From: Lacticaseibacillus casei DSM 20011 = JCM 1134 = ATCC 393
GTDB taxonomy: Bacteria > Bacillota > Bacilli > Lactobacillales > Lactobacillaceae
Assembly (NCBI RefSeq): GCF_000829055.1
Contig: NZ_AP012544.1
Span: forward strand, 1-64,000
Direction: 5' to 3'
DNA: 64,000 bases
The notes beneath the pieces were generated by a model. That model did not search any database, was not told the DNA's origin, and saw only the letters and a program-made list of their open reading frames with translations. Shown here piece after piece: positions 56,181 to 64,000 of this stretch (within the stretch, counting starts at the first letter, position 1; each line of letters starts with the position of its first letter). Both the position numbers and the translations under genes were made by a program.

Positions 56181-58187
56181 ATGAAGAAATTATTTGAACG
56201 GATTCGTATGCCGGAGTTTTTGGAAGACATGCGGATGCGGTATGCAGCAATTGCGATGGTGGTTCTTGCGGTCATCGGCATTCTGATCGGAGCCTTGATC
56301 CGCCCGTGGCTGGCTTTGTTGATGCTGTTGATTTTAATCAGTCTTGTGGCGACGATTTTTTATGCCCTTGAGACCATTGCCAAGAATACGAATCAGTATA
56401 TTTCGGATCTTAGTTATCGGATTAAGCGCGGGGAACAAGAAGCGCTGATTAAAATGCCGATCGGGATCATGATTTATGATGAGGATCTGAATATTGAGTG
56501 GACGAATCCGTTTCTCCAGAAGTATTTTGGTGATACGGATGTGCTGGGGCAGCCACTGGAAAAAGTAGATGCCGAGCTGGCCGAGCTGATTCGCAGTCAC
56601 GAGGACACTAATGAAACCAAAATGGTGACCTGGGGCCAGCATCAGTTTGAGATTATCGTGCAAAAGAGCATCGGCGTTGTCTATCTGATGGATGTCACGC
56701 GTTATGCTGAAATTGAAGAGCGCGCGGAAGATGAAAAGATTGCTATCGGGCAGATTTTCATTGATAACTATGACGAAATTACCCAGACGATGGATGACCA
56801 GGTTGTCACGAATTTGAATAGTTATGTCACCAACCAGTTGACAGATTGGGCCAACCAATTTGGCATGTTTTTGAAGCGGATCGACAACGATCGCTTTTTC
56901 TTACTGGCATATGCCAAGTCGCTAAAGGATGTTGAACGGGATAAGTTCAAGATTCTGGATGCGATTCGGGAAGAAACCTCTAAGCAGAATTATCCATTAA
57001 CCCTGTCTGTCGGGATTGCTTATGGTGACGAAGATTTAGCTCAACTCGCGGTCACCTCGCAGAGTAACCTGGATCTGGCGCTGGGTCGTGGCGGCGATCA
57101 GGTTGTGGTCCGGGCTAAAGGTCATGAAGCCCGATTCTATGGCGGTAAAACTAATCCCATGGAGAAGCGGACTCGGGTACGGGCACGCATGGTCGCGCAA
57201 GCCTTGCAAGAGTTGTTTAAGCAAACAGATAAAGTCTTTGTCGTTGGTCACAAGCGGCCGGATATGGATGCTGTCGGGGCAGCGATGGGGATTCGGCGTA
57301 TTGCTCAGATGAATGGCAAGGAATGTTACATCGTCATTGACCCCGACCACTTGCATTCCGATGTTGAACGGCTGATGGGACAGGTTGGTCAGGATCCGGA
57401 AGTGGCTAATGCGATTGTGACTCCAGAAGCGGCGTTGTCACAGGCAACGGATCAGAGTCTGCTGATTTTGGTTGACCACAGTAAGCCGTCAATTTCAGCC
57501 GCGCCTGAGTTGTACAAGCGGTTGGCGGCACGAACCGTGATTATTGATCACCATCGCCGCGGGGAAGAGTTCCCGGACAATCCGATGCTGGTTTACATTG
57601 AACCGTATGCCAGCTCGACGTGTGAGCTGATTGCCGAAATGTTTGAATATCAGCCGACAAATGTTCCAAGCCTGGATAAGCTTGAAGCAACGGCGATGTT
57701 AGCTGGGATTACCGTGGATACGAAGTCGTTCAGCTTGCGGACCGGCACGCGGACGTTTGACGCGGCCAGTTATCTGCGTTCCATGGGTGCTGACGGGATG
57801 TTGGCGCAGAACCTGTTGAAAGAAAATATCGACAGCTTCATCCAACGCAACCATTTGATTGACACAATTGAAATGATTGCCCCAAATATGGCACTATGTA
57901 CTGGGGAAGAAGATAAGCGCTATGATCCGGTGATTGCTGCCCAAGCGGCTGACACCATGCTGTCGTTGAATGGTGTCGATGCCAGTTTTGTCATTACCAA
58001 ACGTCCCAGCGGTGATATCGGCATTTCTGCCCGCTCGACCGGGGATGTGAATGTGCAGGTTATCATGGAAGCCATGGGCGGCGGCGGCCATTTAAGCAAT
58101 GCGGCCACCCAGATCAAGGGCAAAACAATCGCCGAAGTTCGCAGCGACTTACTTGCTCAGATCAAAAAAGCAGACGAAGACGCGTGA
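56181..58187 (+). CDS. gdpP: Cyclic-di-AMP phosphodiesterase GdpP
   Basis: Membrane enzyme that degrades c-di-AMP, controlling potassium and osmotic balance and wall stress. 668 residues: two membrane helices (about 20-62), a degenerate PAS domain (about 85-165), a modified GGDEF domain (about 170-305) without the normal catalytic motif, then DHH (HKRPDMDAVGAAMG, and DHHRRGEE) and DHHA1 with GGGGH near the end. All metal ligands appear intact. Weak ribosome binding site. Followed by rplI and dnaB, the usual Firmicutes order. Confidence 0.96.
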   Translation: MKKLFERIRMPEFLEDMRMRYAAIAMVVLAVIGILIGALIRPWLALLMLLILISLVATIFYALETIAKNTNQYISDLSYRIKRGEQEALIKMPIGIMIYDEDLNIEWTNPFLQKYFGDTDVLGQPLEKVDAELAELIRSHEDTNETKMVTWGQHQFEIIVQKSIGVVYLMDVTRYAEIEERAEDEKIAIGQIFIDNYDEITQTMDDQVVTNLNSYVTNQLTDWANQFGMFLKRIDNDRFFLLAYAKSLKDVERDKFKILDAIREETSKQNYPLTLSVGIAYGDEDLAQLAVTSQSNLDLALGRGGDQVVVRAKGHEARFYGGKTNPMEKRTRVRARMVAQALQELFKQTDKVFVVGHKRPDMDAVGAAMGIRRIAQMNGKECYIVIDPDHLHSDVERLMGQVGQDPEVANAIVTPEAALSQATDQSLLILVDHSKPSISAAPELYKRLAARTVIIDHHRRGEEFPDNPMLVYIEPYASSTCELIAEMFEYQPTNVPSLDKLEATAMLAGITVDTKSFSLRTGTRTFDAASYLRSMGADGMLAQNLLKENIDSFIQRNHLIDTIEMIAPNMALCTGEEDKRYDPVIAAQAADTMLSLNGVDASFVITKRPSGDIGISARSTGDVNVQVIMEAMGGGGHLSNAATQIKGKTIAEVRSDLLAQIKKADEDA

Positions 58188-58198
58188 CGCAATCGTCA

Positions 58199-58317
58199 TA
58201 ACGCGTTCACCAGCCCAGAAACCTGCGTGTAAGGAACTCAGGCGCAATGGCCAAGGTCGGGCCATTACGCCTGAGGCCACTTACACTCCGACCCCTAAGC
58301 GCGCCGGCTCACGCTCA
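58199..58317 (+). repeat. Palindromic element family A, between gdpP and rplI
   Basis: Full element. Here the inner stem is CTCAGGCGCAATGGCC / GGGCCATTACGCCTGAG rather than the CCTTGG/CCAAGG of most copies: both arms changed together. It ends 23 nt before the rplI ATG and would be in the gdpP-rplI transcript. Confidence 0.87.
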
Positions 58318-58340
58318 ACCATAGAAAGCAGGGATTTTAA

Positions 58341-58796
58341 ATGAAAGTCATCTTTACACAAGACGTTCGTGGTAAGGGTAATCGCGGTCAGGTGAAGGAA
58401 GTACCTGACGGCTATGCCGAGAACTTTTTGATTCGCAAGGGTTTGGCTAAGGCGGCCACTCCGCAAGCCATGAGTGCTTTGCGTGGGCAACAACGGCTCG
58501 AAGAAAAAAAAGAAGCTGAGAAGAAGGCTGAGGCTGAAGCGCTTAAAGCCAAGATTGAAGACGACAAGACAGTTGTGCAGATTCAAGCCAAGGCCGGTGA
58601 AGATTCCCGGTTGTTTGGTTCGATTCCTAGCAAGCAGATCGCCACGGCGTTGGATCGGCAATATCAGATTAAAGTCGATAAGCGTAAGATCGATTTGAAG
58701 CAGCCGATTCGTTCGCTAGGCTTTACCAACGTTCCGGTCAACCTGTTCCCTGGCATCGATGCGCGGATTCGGGTTCACGTGCTTGAGCAGAAGTAG
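58341..58796 (+). CDS. rplI: 50S ribosomal protein L9
   Basis: 151 residues. N-terminal rRNA-binding domain MKVIFTQDVRGKGNRGQVKE, a long charged central helix (about 45-75, Lys/Glu/Ala rich), and a C-terminal domain. RBS AGCAGGGA. Confidence 0.96.
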   Translation: MKVIFTQDVRGKGNRGQVKEVPDGYAENFLIRKGLAKAATPQAMSALRGQQRLEEKKEAEKKAEAEALKAKIEDDKTVVQIQAKAGEDSRLFGSIPSKQIATALDRQYQIKVDKRKIDLKQPIRSLGFTNVPVNLFPGIDARIRVHVLEQK

Positions 58797-59112
58797 AAAA
58801 GGGCCTGTAGATCAGGTTCTAATTAAATAAGTGACAATCAATATGAAAATCGTGCGTTGAAAGGTTAGAGAGCCTGTCTCCCGACTTTTAGCGCGCGTTT
58901 TTGAATGCTTCGGAGGTTATGCGTGACAATGGCGGCGAAAAGCGCATAAGGTCAGGCTTTTCAAGCTTAAAATCAACAATGTTACGTTAAGCGGGAACGC
59001 TTGTTTTGGTCAGCGGTTTAACGTAGACTGTTAAGGATAAGTGCTATCACTTTGCAATAACGAACGTCGAAGTGTTGCATAAGTTCCATGATCGAACAGA
59101 AGGAGGACGCGC
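58797..59112. other. rplI-dnaB intergenic region
   Basis: No gene supported. TACGTTAA at 58983-58990 and TTAACGTA at 59019-59026 form an inverted repeat. The dnaB ribosome binding site AAGGAGGA is at the end. A promoter for dnaB is likely here but I cannot point to good hexamers. Confidence 0.5.
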
Positions 59113-60498
59113 ATGGATAATCAGTTAATTGAACAGCAACCGCCGCATAGTGATGAAGCGGAACGTGCCGTCCTTGGCGGAATTTTTCTGAATGCCGACA
59201 CATTGCCGGATGCCCAGGAATACGTGACGGCAGATGACTTCTATAAAAAAGCGCATCGGCTTTTGTTCCAGGCGATGACGGACTTACAGGACAACGGAAC
59301 TGCCATTGATACGGTCACGGTAACGGACTATCTTGACAATCACAACCAGTTGGACGACATCGGTGGTGCCGGTTATATTACCGATTTGGTGGCATCGACG
59401 CCGATCGCCAGTAACGTGGTTTATTACGCCAAAATTGTGCAGCAAAAGAGTACCTTACGTAAGCTGATTAACACGGCGCAAAATATTGCCAGCCGTAGCT
59501 ATACTGAACAAGATGATGTTGAAGGCCTAGTTGAAGATGCCGAACGCCAGATCATGGATGTTTCCGAGAATCGCAACCAAGTCGGATTTAAGCAAATTAA
59601 AGATGTTTTGAATCAAGCAATGGCGCAAATCGATCAGCTGTATCAAAATGATCAGACAATTACCGGTTTGCCGACTGGATTCCGCGACCTCGATAAAATC
59701 ACGACCGGACTGCATGAAGATGAAATGATTATTTTAGCTGCGCGCCCGGCTGTCGGGAAGACGGCGTTTGCGCTGAATATTGCGCAAAATGTCGGTACGA
59801 AGACCGATAAAAGTGTCGCGATTTTCAGTTTGGAAATGGGCGCGGAACAGCTGGTTAACCGGATGTTGTGTTCAGAAGGCAGTATTGATGCCAATCATCT
59901 GCGCACTGGCCAGTTGAACGAAGAAGAATGGCAGAATCTGATTATTGCCATGGGCAGTTTGAGTAAAGCAAAAATTTATATGGATGATACACCCGGTATC
60001 CGGATGGCCGAGATTCGGGCTAAGTGCCGGCGACTGGCGCGTGAACAAGGCGACCTGGGGCTTATCATCATTGATTATCTCCAGCTAATTGAAGGCTCTG
60101 GTCAGGAAAATCGGCAACAGGAAGTCAGCGCCGTGTCGCGGCAACTCAAGAAGCTGGCAAAAGAATTACACGTGCCAGTCATCGCTTTGTCACAGTTGAG
60201 TCGTGGCGTGGAACAGCGGCAAGACAAGCGCCCGGTTTTGAGTGATATTCGTGAATCCGGCTCAATTGAACAGGATGCCGATATTGTTGCTTTCTTATAT
60301 CGAGACGATTATTATCGCGATGCGGAAGGCGATGACGATGATGACCAAGGCGGAAGTGACGACGGGGATGGTAATGTCGGCGAAGTCGAAGTCATTATTG
60401 AGAAGAACCGTTCCGGCCCCCGTGGCACCGTGAAGTTGTTATTCGTCAAATCGCACAATAAATTCACAAATATTGCCTATAATGGACCAGATCAGTAA
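59113..60498 (+). CDS. dnaB: Replicative DNA helicase DnaB
   Basis: Hexameric 5'-3' helicase of the replication fork (named dnaC in some Firmicutes). 461 residues. N-terminal domain about 15-115, RecA-like domain with Walker A ARPAVGKTAF near 214-223, Walker B LGLIIIDYLQLIEG near 315-328 and the DnaB-conserved DIRESGSIEQDADIV. It contains an Asp/Gly-rich insertion near 412-430. No intein. RBS AAGGAGGA. Confidence 0.97.
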   Translation: MDNQLIEQQPPHSDEAERAVLGGIFLNADTLPDAQEYVTADDFYKKAHRLLFQAMTDLQDNGTAIDTVTVTDYLDNHNQLDDIGGAGYITDLVASTPIASNVVYYAKIVQQKSTLRKLINTAQNIASRSYTEQDDVEGLVEDAERQIMDVSENRNQVGFKQIKDVLNQAMAQIDQLYQNDQTITGLPTGFRDLDKITTGLHEDEMIILAARPAVGKTAFALNIAQNVGTKTDKSVAIFSLEMGAEQLVNRMLCSEGSIDANHLRTGQLNEEEWQNLIIAMGSLSKAKIYMDDTPGIRMAEIRAKCRRLAREQGDLGLIIIDYLQLIEGSGQENRQQEVSAVSRQLKKLAKELHVPVIALSQLSRGVEQRQDKRPVLSDIRESGSIEQDADIVAFLYRDDYYRDAEGDDDDDQGGSDDGDGNVGEVEVIIEKNRSGPRGTVKLLFVKSHNKFTNIAYNGPDQ

Positions 60499-60584
60499 GC
60501 TTTTTGAAAAATGACGTACCAAAATGAGTGACGCAAAATAATGTGTTCGTCAGTCTAGAAACCGGGCTGGCTCATGCTCAACTA

Positions 60585-60949
60585 TAACGCGTTCGCCAGC
60601 CCAGAAACCTGCGTGTAAGGACCTTGGTCGCAATGGCCTAAGACCGGGCCATCACGCCCAAGGCCGCTTACACTCCGACTCTAAGCGCGCCGGCTCACGC
60701 TCAACCATAACGCGTTCGCCAGCCCAGAAACCTGCGTGTAAGGACCTTGGTCGCAATGGCCAAAGACCGGCCATCACGCCCAAGGCCGCTTACACTCCGA
60801 CTCCTAAGCGCGCCGGCTCACGCTCAACCATAACGCGTTCGCCAGCCCAGAAACCTGCGTGTAAGGACCTTGGTCGCAATGGCCAAAGACCGGCCATCAC
60901 GCCCAAGGCCGCTTACACTCCGGTTTCTAACCGGGCTGGCTCACGCTCA
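60585..60949 (+). repeat. Palindromic element family A, three tandem copies
   Basis: Units start at 60587, 60710 and 60833, an exact 123-bp period. They are nearly identical, and a further partial arm lies at about 60550-60580. The array fills the dnaB-60974 gap and ends 24 nt before the next ATG, in the orientation of that gene. Confidence 0.92.
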
Positions 60950-60973
60950 AAATAAGAAAGTGAGGGATGCCGC

Positions 60974-62137
60974 ATGGATGCCATTTTAATGAGTTTGATG
61001 ACAGCGCTCAATGAACACCTGCTGATCAATGTTTACCAGCGTGATACCGATGATTTTTACACTGGATATGTGCAGGTTTTGGGTCATGATGCGGTTGTTC
61101 TGGGAACCTATAATGATTCGGGGATTGCTGATGGCTGCGCTTTGATTGCCTTTTCAGCGATTGACCAAGTGGAGTTTGCCGGTGACGATCTGGATAACAT
61201 GAATTTTCGGATCGGGTTGGCGCAGTCGGAGCATTTTTTGACGCTTCAAGGTAAAGAAAAGCCGTTTCAATTTGATGCAACTGAGAGCCTGATTTGGCAA
61301 TTAGCCAAGCAGGCGCAGGCTAGCGAGCAAATGATCATGGTCGTGGTGGCGGATGACGATGCCTATCTCGAAGGTCGGGTCACGGCGGTCGCCGAAGATC
61401 GCTTCAGTATGGCCATTTTCAATAAGTTCAATTACACGGATGTTCGGGCGTTGCAAGTCGACTTCTCGGACATTCTGGTGATGGAGTTTCATGGCTTGGA
61501 TCTCAAACTGGAAACCGAGCTGGTGCGGCACCGCGATCAACTGCAACATGTACCAACGAAGCTATTTCAAAATGACGGGCAACTTGAAGGCGTCTTTCAG
61601 AATGCACTGGCGGAGAATCGGCTGATTTCGGTTGTGCCAAAAGGGCCGGAAGACCAGTTCTTTGTTGGCCGAGTTAAAGCAGTCAATGACCGGGTCGTGG
61701 TGCTGAGTCTGAAGGACATGGCCGGGCAATTTGGCGGCTATATTCTCATGACCCTGCCAAGTATTCAAAATGTGGCGACTGCTTCGGATTACCTGCAGAC
61801 GATCAGTTTTTATGAGCAGTGGGATCAAACGCACCATTTCAGTCAGCAGCCGGTTCTAAATGCCGATCGGGAGTTTGATCCGAACGATAATCTGGTTAAG
61901 GCAATTATTTCCGAAGCCGCTGGTTTTGAACGGGTTGTCCGGATCAAGGTTGCGGATAGCGACGAGCATTTCCTTGGCTATCCGGAACATGCCGATGAAA
62001 CTGATTTTGACTTGAAATTGGTGGGTCAAGACAGCGGAGAAACGGTGCGCATTCGCTACGGCCAGATTCGTGAGATTGCGTTTGGCCACATTTTCGCGTA
62101 CTTGCAGGAAGCTCAGTTGAAAAACGCGGATCGTTAG
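60974..62137 (+). CDS. Protein of four tandem Sm-like repeats, unknown function
   Basis: 387 residues, soluble, acidic. I see four divergent modules of about 60 residues, starting near 16, 118, 214 and 317. Each has the pattern hydrophobic-strand, D/E-rich turn, F-x-G-x-V, strand, long loop, and I-x-x-I/V at the end (for example LLINVYQRDTDDFYTGYVQV, and MIMVVVADDDAYLEGRVTAV). This resembles the Sm/Lsm barrel of small RNA-binding proteins, here fused four times. RNA binding is inference from the pattern. RBS AAAGTGAGGGA, directly after the triple repeat. Confidence 0.8.
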   Translation: MDAILMSLMTALNEHLLINVYQRDTDDFYTGYVQVLGHDAVVLGTYNDSGIADGCALIAFSAIDQVEFAGDDLDNMNFRIGLAQSEHFLTLQGKEKPFQFDATESLIWQLAKQAQASEQMIMVVVADDDAYLEGRVTAVAEDRFSMAIFNKFNYTDVRALQVDFSDILVMEFHGLDLKLETELVRHRDQLQHVPTKLFQNDGQLEGVFQNALAENRLISVVPKGPEDQFFVGRVKAVNDRVVVLSLKDMAGQFGGYILMTLPSIQNVATASDYLQTISFYEQWDQTHHFSQQPVLNADREFDPNDNLVKAIISEAAGFERVVRIKVADSDEHFLGYPEHADETDFDLKLVGQDSGETVRIRYGQIREIAFGHIFAYLQEAQLKNADR

Positions 62138-62176
62138 TAGGTATTTCGAGAATTCACAAAAAAGAGCTAGGTGTCG

Positions 62177-62355
62177 TGCCAAACCGCGCGATCTCCGTCC
62201 AGATGGGGCTGGAACGTGGTGGGCACGACTTTGAGCCTCAGCAAACCCGGCTGAGTCTCAAAGTTCGGCCTTGTTGTAGGCGGGGCAAAGGGCGCCCCAC
62301 CAACAACAATGTCACCACTGAGCCCCATCTGGCCTCCGATTGCTCCGCCTTGGCA
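62177..62355 (-). repeat. Structured intergenic element, family B, copy 2
   Basis: 179 bp, matching 2817-2992 on the minus strand: GCCAAGGCGGAGCAATCG, GGGGCTCAG, CTTTGAGACTCAGC and CTGAGGCTCAAAGTCGTGC are shared. The variable hairpin is GTTGTTGGTGGGGC / GCCCCGCCTACAAC here, so pairing is kept with a new sequence. Confidence 0.8.
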
Positions 62356-62393
62356 CTAGAGTCTTTCTCAGTCCAAAAATTTTTAAGCAAAAC

Positions 62394-62433
62394 AAAAGCG
62401 CACTTACCATAATGACGGTGAAAGTGCGCTTTT
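62394..62433. terminator. Bidirectional terminator between convergent genes
   Basis: Perfect 12-bp stem AAAAGCGCACTT / AAGTGCGCTTTT. It serves the PTS gene on the minus strand and the 60974 gene on the plus strand. Confidence 0.9.
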
Positions 62434-62450
62434 ATATTGCAACTATGAGG

Positions 62451-64000
62451 CTACTTACTAGTCACCGTAAAGACCTCATCCCCCGCCGCAACATCCTGAT
62501 CCGTGAAGGCTGTCAGGGAGGCGACGTGATCCATGTTGGTGATGATGGTCATCACGGTGGTTCCTTTGCCGGCTGCTTTGACTGCCGCTAAGTCCATGGT
62601 GGCAATTGGCTGACCGGCCTTGACGGTATCCTGGTCGTTGACCTCAATTGAGAACGGTGCGCCGTTAAGCTCGACGGTGTCTAAGCCCATGTGTACCAGA
62701 ATTTCCAGACCGGTAGCTGTGGTCATCGTCCAGGCATGTTTGGTTGGCATGACACTGACAATGGTGCCATCCACTGGGGCAACAATTGTCCCACTGGTAG
62801 GTTCGACGGCAAAACCGTCGCCCACCATTTTTTGAGAGAAAACGTCATCTGCAACTTCGGATAAATCCTTCAGCTGCCCTGTAGCTGGGGCGACAAAGTT
62901 GATGGCGCCGGTTTGAACGGTTGCTGTTTCGGCTTCAGGATCAGTAGTTGGTTGTTCTGGGCTAGGAGCCTCTTCTTGCGGGGCCGCTTCGTCAATGACC
63001 GTGCCGTCAGCCGCCGTTGCGACCATAGCACTTTTTGGAACCCCAAAGAAGTAGGTGGCCACAAATCCGCCAGCGTAAGAAGCGAGTAAACCAAAGACAT
63101 ACGCCATCCATTGGTGGTTAGCAATCAGCGGGATGAGCGCTGCACCGGAAGGACCGATGGTGATGGCGCCGACGTGGCCAAAAGCACCGACAACAGCGCC
63201 GCCAATGCCACCACCGATACAAGCGGTGATGAACGGCCGGCCAAGTGGCAAGCTCACGCCGTAAATCAACGGTTCTCCGACACCGAGAATGCCGACCGGT
63301 AACGCGCCTTTGATGAGGCGGGTCAGTTGCTTATTCTTACGGCACTTAATCCACAAGGCCAAGGCGGCACCGACCTGGCCGCCGCCAGCCATGGCAAGGA
63401 TCGGCAGCAACGCCGTAAAGCCGGTATTTTTGATCATTTCCAGATGAATCGGTGTGATAATCTGATGCAATCCCAACATGACCATTGGCAGGAATGCCAG
63501 TCCCAAAACAAACCCAGAGAAGGCACCGCCGACTTGGAGAATCCAGTTGATGGAGCCGACGAGTGAATTAGACACCCATCCGGCAAGCGGCATGATGAAG
63601 AAGATTGTCAGCACACCAATTGATAATAAGCTCAGCATAGGCGTGAAAATGATGTCAATTGAGTCTGGAATGAAGCGGTGCAACTGGTTTTCAACGAGGG
63701 CCAGCAACCAAACAGCGAAGATAACGCCGATGATCCCGCCTTGCCCGGCCAATAACGGCTGATGGGTGAAGATATTGGTAATCGTCACTGGTGCGACAAT
63801 GCCCGGCAGGTAGATCAAACCACCGATAATGCCGCCGAGACCAGGAGTTGCTCGGAATTCGGTTGCCGCATTAATGCCGACATAGATGTTCAGGAAGGTG
63901 AACAGACCGCCGTTGATAACTTTTAGAACTGTGATGAATTGGGTCCAGTCTTTTGGCAGTTGTCCGGCAGCTAACATGTTCGCTAAAATGCCGGCAATTC
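62451..64000 (-). CDS. PTS permease, EIIC-EIIA part (glucose superfamily), partial
   Basis: The frame is open to the window edge, so the N-terminus (probably an EIIB domain) is missing. Visible: EIIC with about nine membrane helices and [18 protein letters not shown], then a Glu/Pro-rich linker, then an EIIA-Glc domain with phosphorylatable His in [13 protein letters not shown]. Sugar unknown: the EIIC resembles the sucrose, beta-glucoside and N-acetylmuramate branch. The true product is about 600 residues or more. Confidence 0.9.
   Translation of the reverse strand, partial: IAGILANMLAAGQLPKDWTQFITVLKVINGGLFTFLNIYVGINAATEFRATPGLGGIIGGLIYLPGIVAPVTITNIFTHQPLLAGQGGIIGVIFAVWLLALVENQLHRFIPDSIDIIFTPMLSLLSIGVLTIFFIMPLAGWVSNSLVGSINWILQVGGAFSGFVLGLAFLPMVMLGLHQIITPIHLEMIKNTGFTALLPILAMAGGGQVGAALALWIKCRKNKQLTRLIKGALPVGILGVGEPLIYGVSLPLGRPFITACIGGGIGGAVVGAFGHVGAITIGPSGAALIPLIANHQWMAYVFGLLASYAGGFVATYFFGVPKSAMVATAADGTVIDEAAPQEEAPSPEQPTTDPEAETATVQTGAINFVAPATGQLKDLSEVADDVFSQKMVGDGFAVEPTSGTIVAPVDGTIVSVMPTKHAWTMTTATGLEILVHMGLDTVELNGAPFSIEVNDQDTVKAGQPIATMDLAAVKAAGKGTTVMTIITNMDHVASLTAFTDQDVAAGDEVFTVTSK

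Noticed and set aside
56334..56858. 174-codon minus-strand frame inside gdpP
   Set aside because: Fully covered by the well-supported gdpP gene and with no protein-family signal.
62176..62412. 78-codon frame in the dnaB-distal intergenic region
   Set aside because: It is a reading of the structured family B repeat, not a gene.

Overview
The window starts at the first base of dnaA and carries dnaA-dnaN-yaaA-recF-gyrB-gyrA-rpsF-ssb-rpsR, so it begins at the replication origin of a low-to-moderate GC Gram-positive (Firmicutes) chromosome. Codon use, the p40/Msp2-type secreted CHAP protein, the class II bacteriocin leader peptide, the acetylase-type diaminopimelate pathway and the IS30/ISL3 content point to the Lacticaseibacillus casei/paracasei/rhamnosus group (inference from gene content; no database was searched).

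Layout. 1-11.4 kb: replication and topoisomerase genes and the S6-SSB-S18 operon, with oriC-like DnaA boxes after dnaA and a degraded second ssb. 11.4-15.1 kb: PfpI-family protein, divergent cydAB-like oxidase and a small two-helix membrane protein. 15.5-26.5 kb: a segment bounded by two inverted IS30-family copies, holding an ABC ATPase with a frameshifted FtsX-type permease, p40, a flavoprotein, an unusual Amt-family protein and a small bacteriocin locus. 26.5-36.3 kb: TetR regulators, HAD hydrolase, TauE-type exporter, a frameshifted mntH, an acetyltransferase, an ABC exporter and its partner truncated by a third IS30 copy. 36.3-46.0 kb: DAP/lysine biosynthesis (lysA-dapH-deacetylase-dapA-dapB leftward behind a lysine riboswitch; lysC-dapF-asd rightward). 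46.2-55.9 kb: an accessory region with an IS5/IS1182-like element, an ISL3-family element inside an HTH gene, a fourth IS30 copy inside an ABC transporter gene, Nudix and a frameshifted EamA gene. 56-60.5 kb: gdpP-rplI-dnaB. 61-64 kb: a protein with four Sm-like repeats and the 3' end of a glucose-superfamily PTS permease that runs off the window.

Most notable structure. (1) The 13-bp target duplications of IS30 copies 1 and 2 are swapped, which is the signature of an 8.5-kb inversion. Undoing it puts the ABC operon divergently next to the TetR gene, with two matching 15-bp operator-like sites between them. (2) A ~120-bp palindromic element occurs in at least eight places, always in the same orientation relative to the downstream gene and mostly ending 15-24 nt before its start codon. 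The stems show compensatory changes. (3) A second ~178-bp structured element occurs twice, with a stem that keeps pairing although its sequence has changed completely. Four genes carry single-base frameshifts, and three more are broken by insertion sequences, so this chromosome has either decayed recently or contains some assembly errors.
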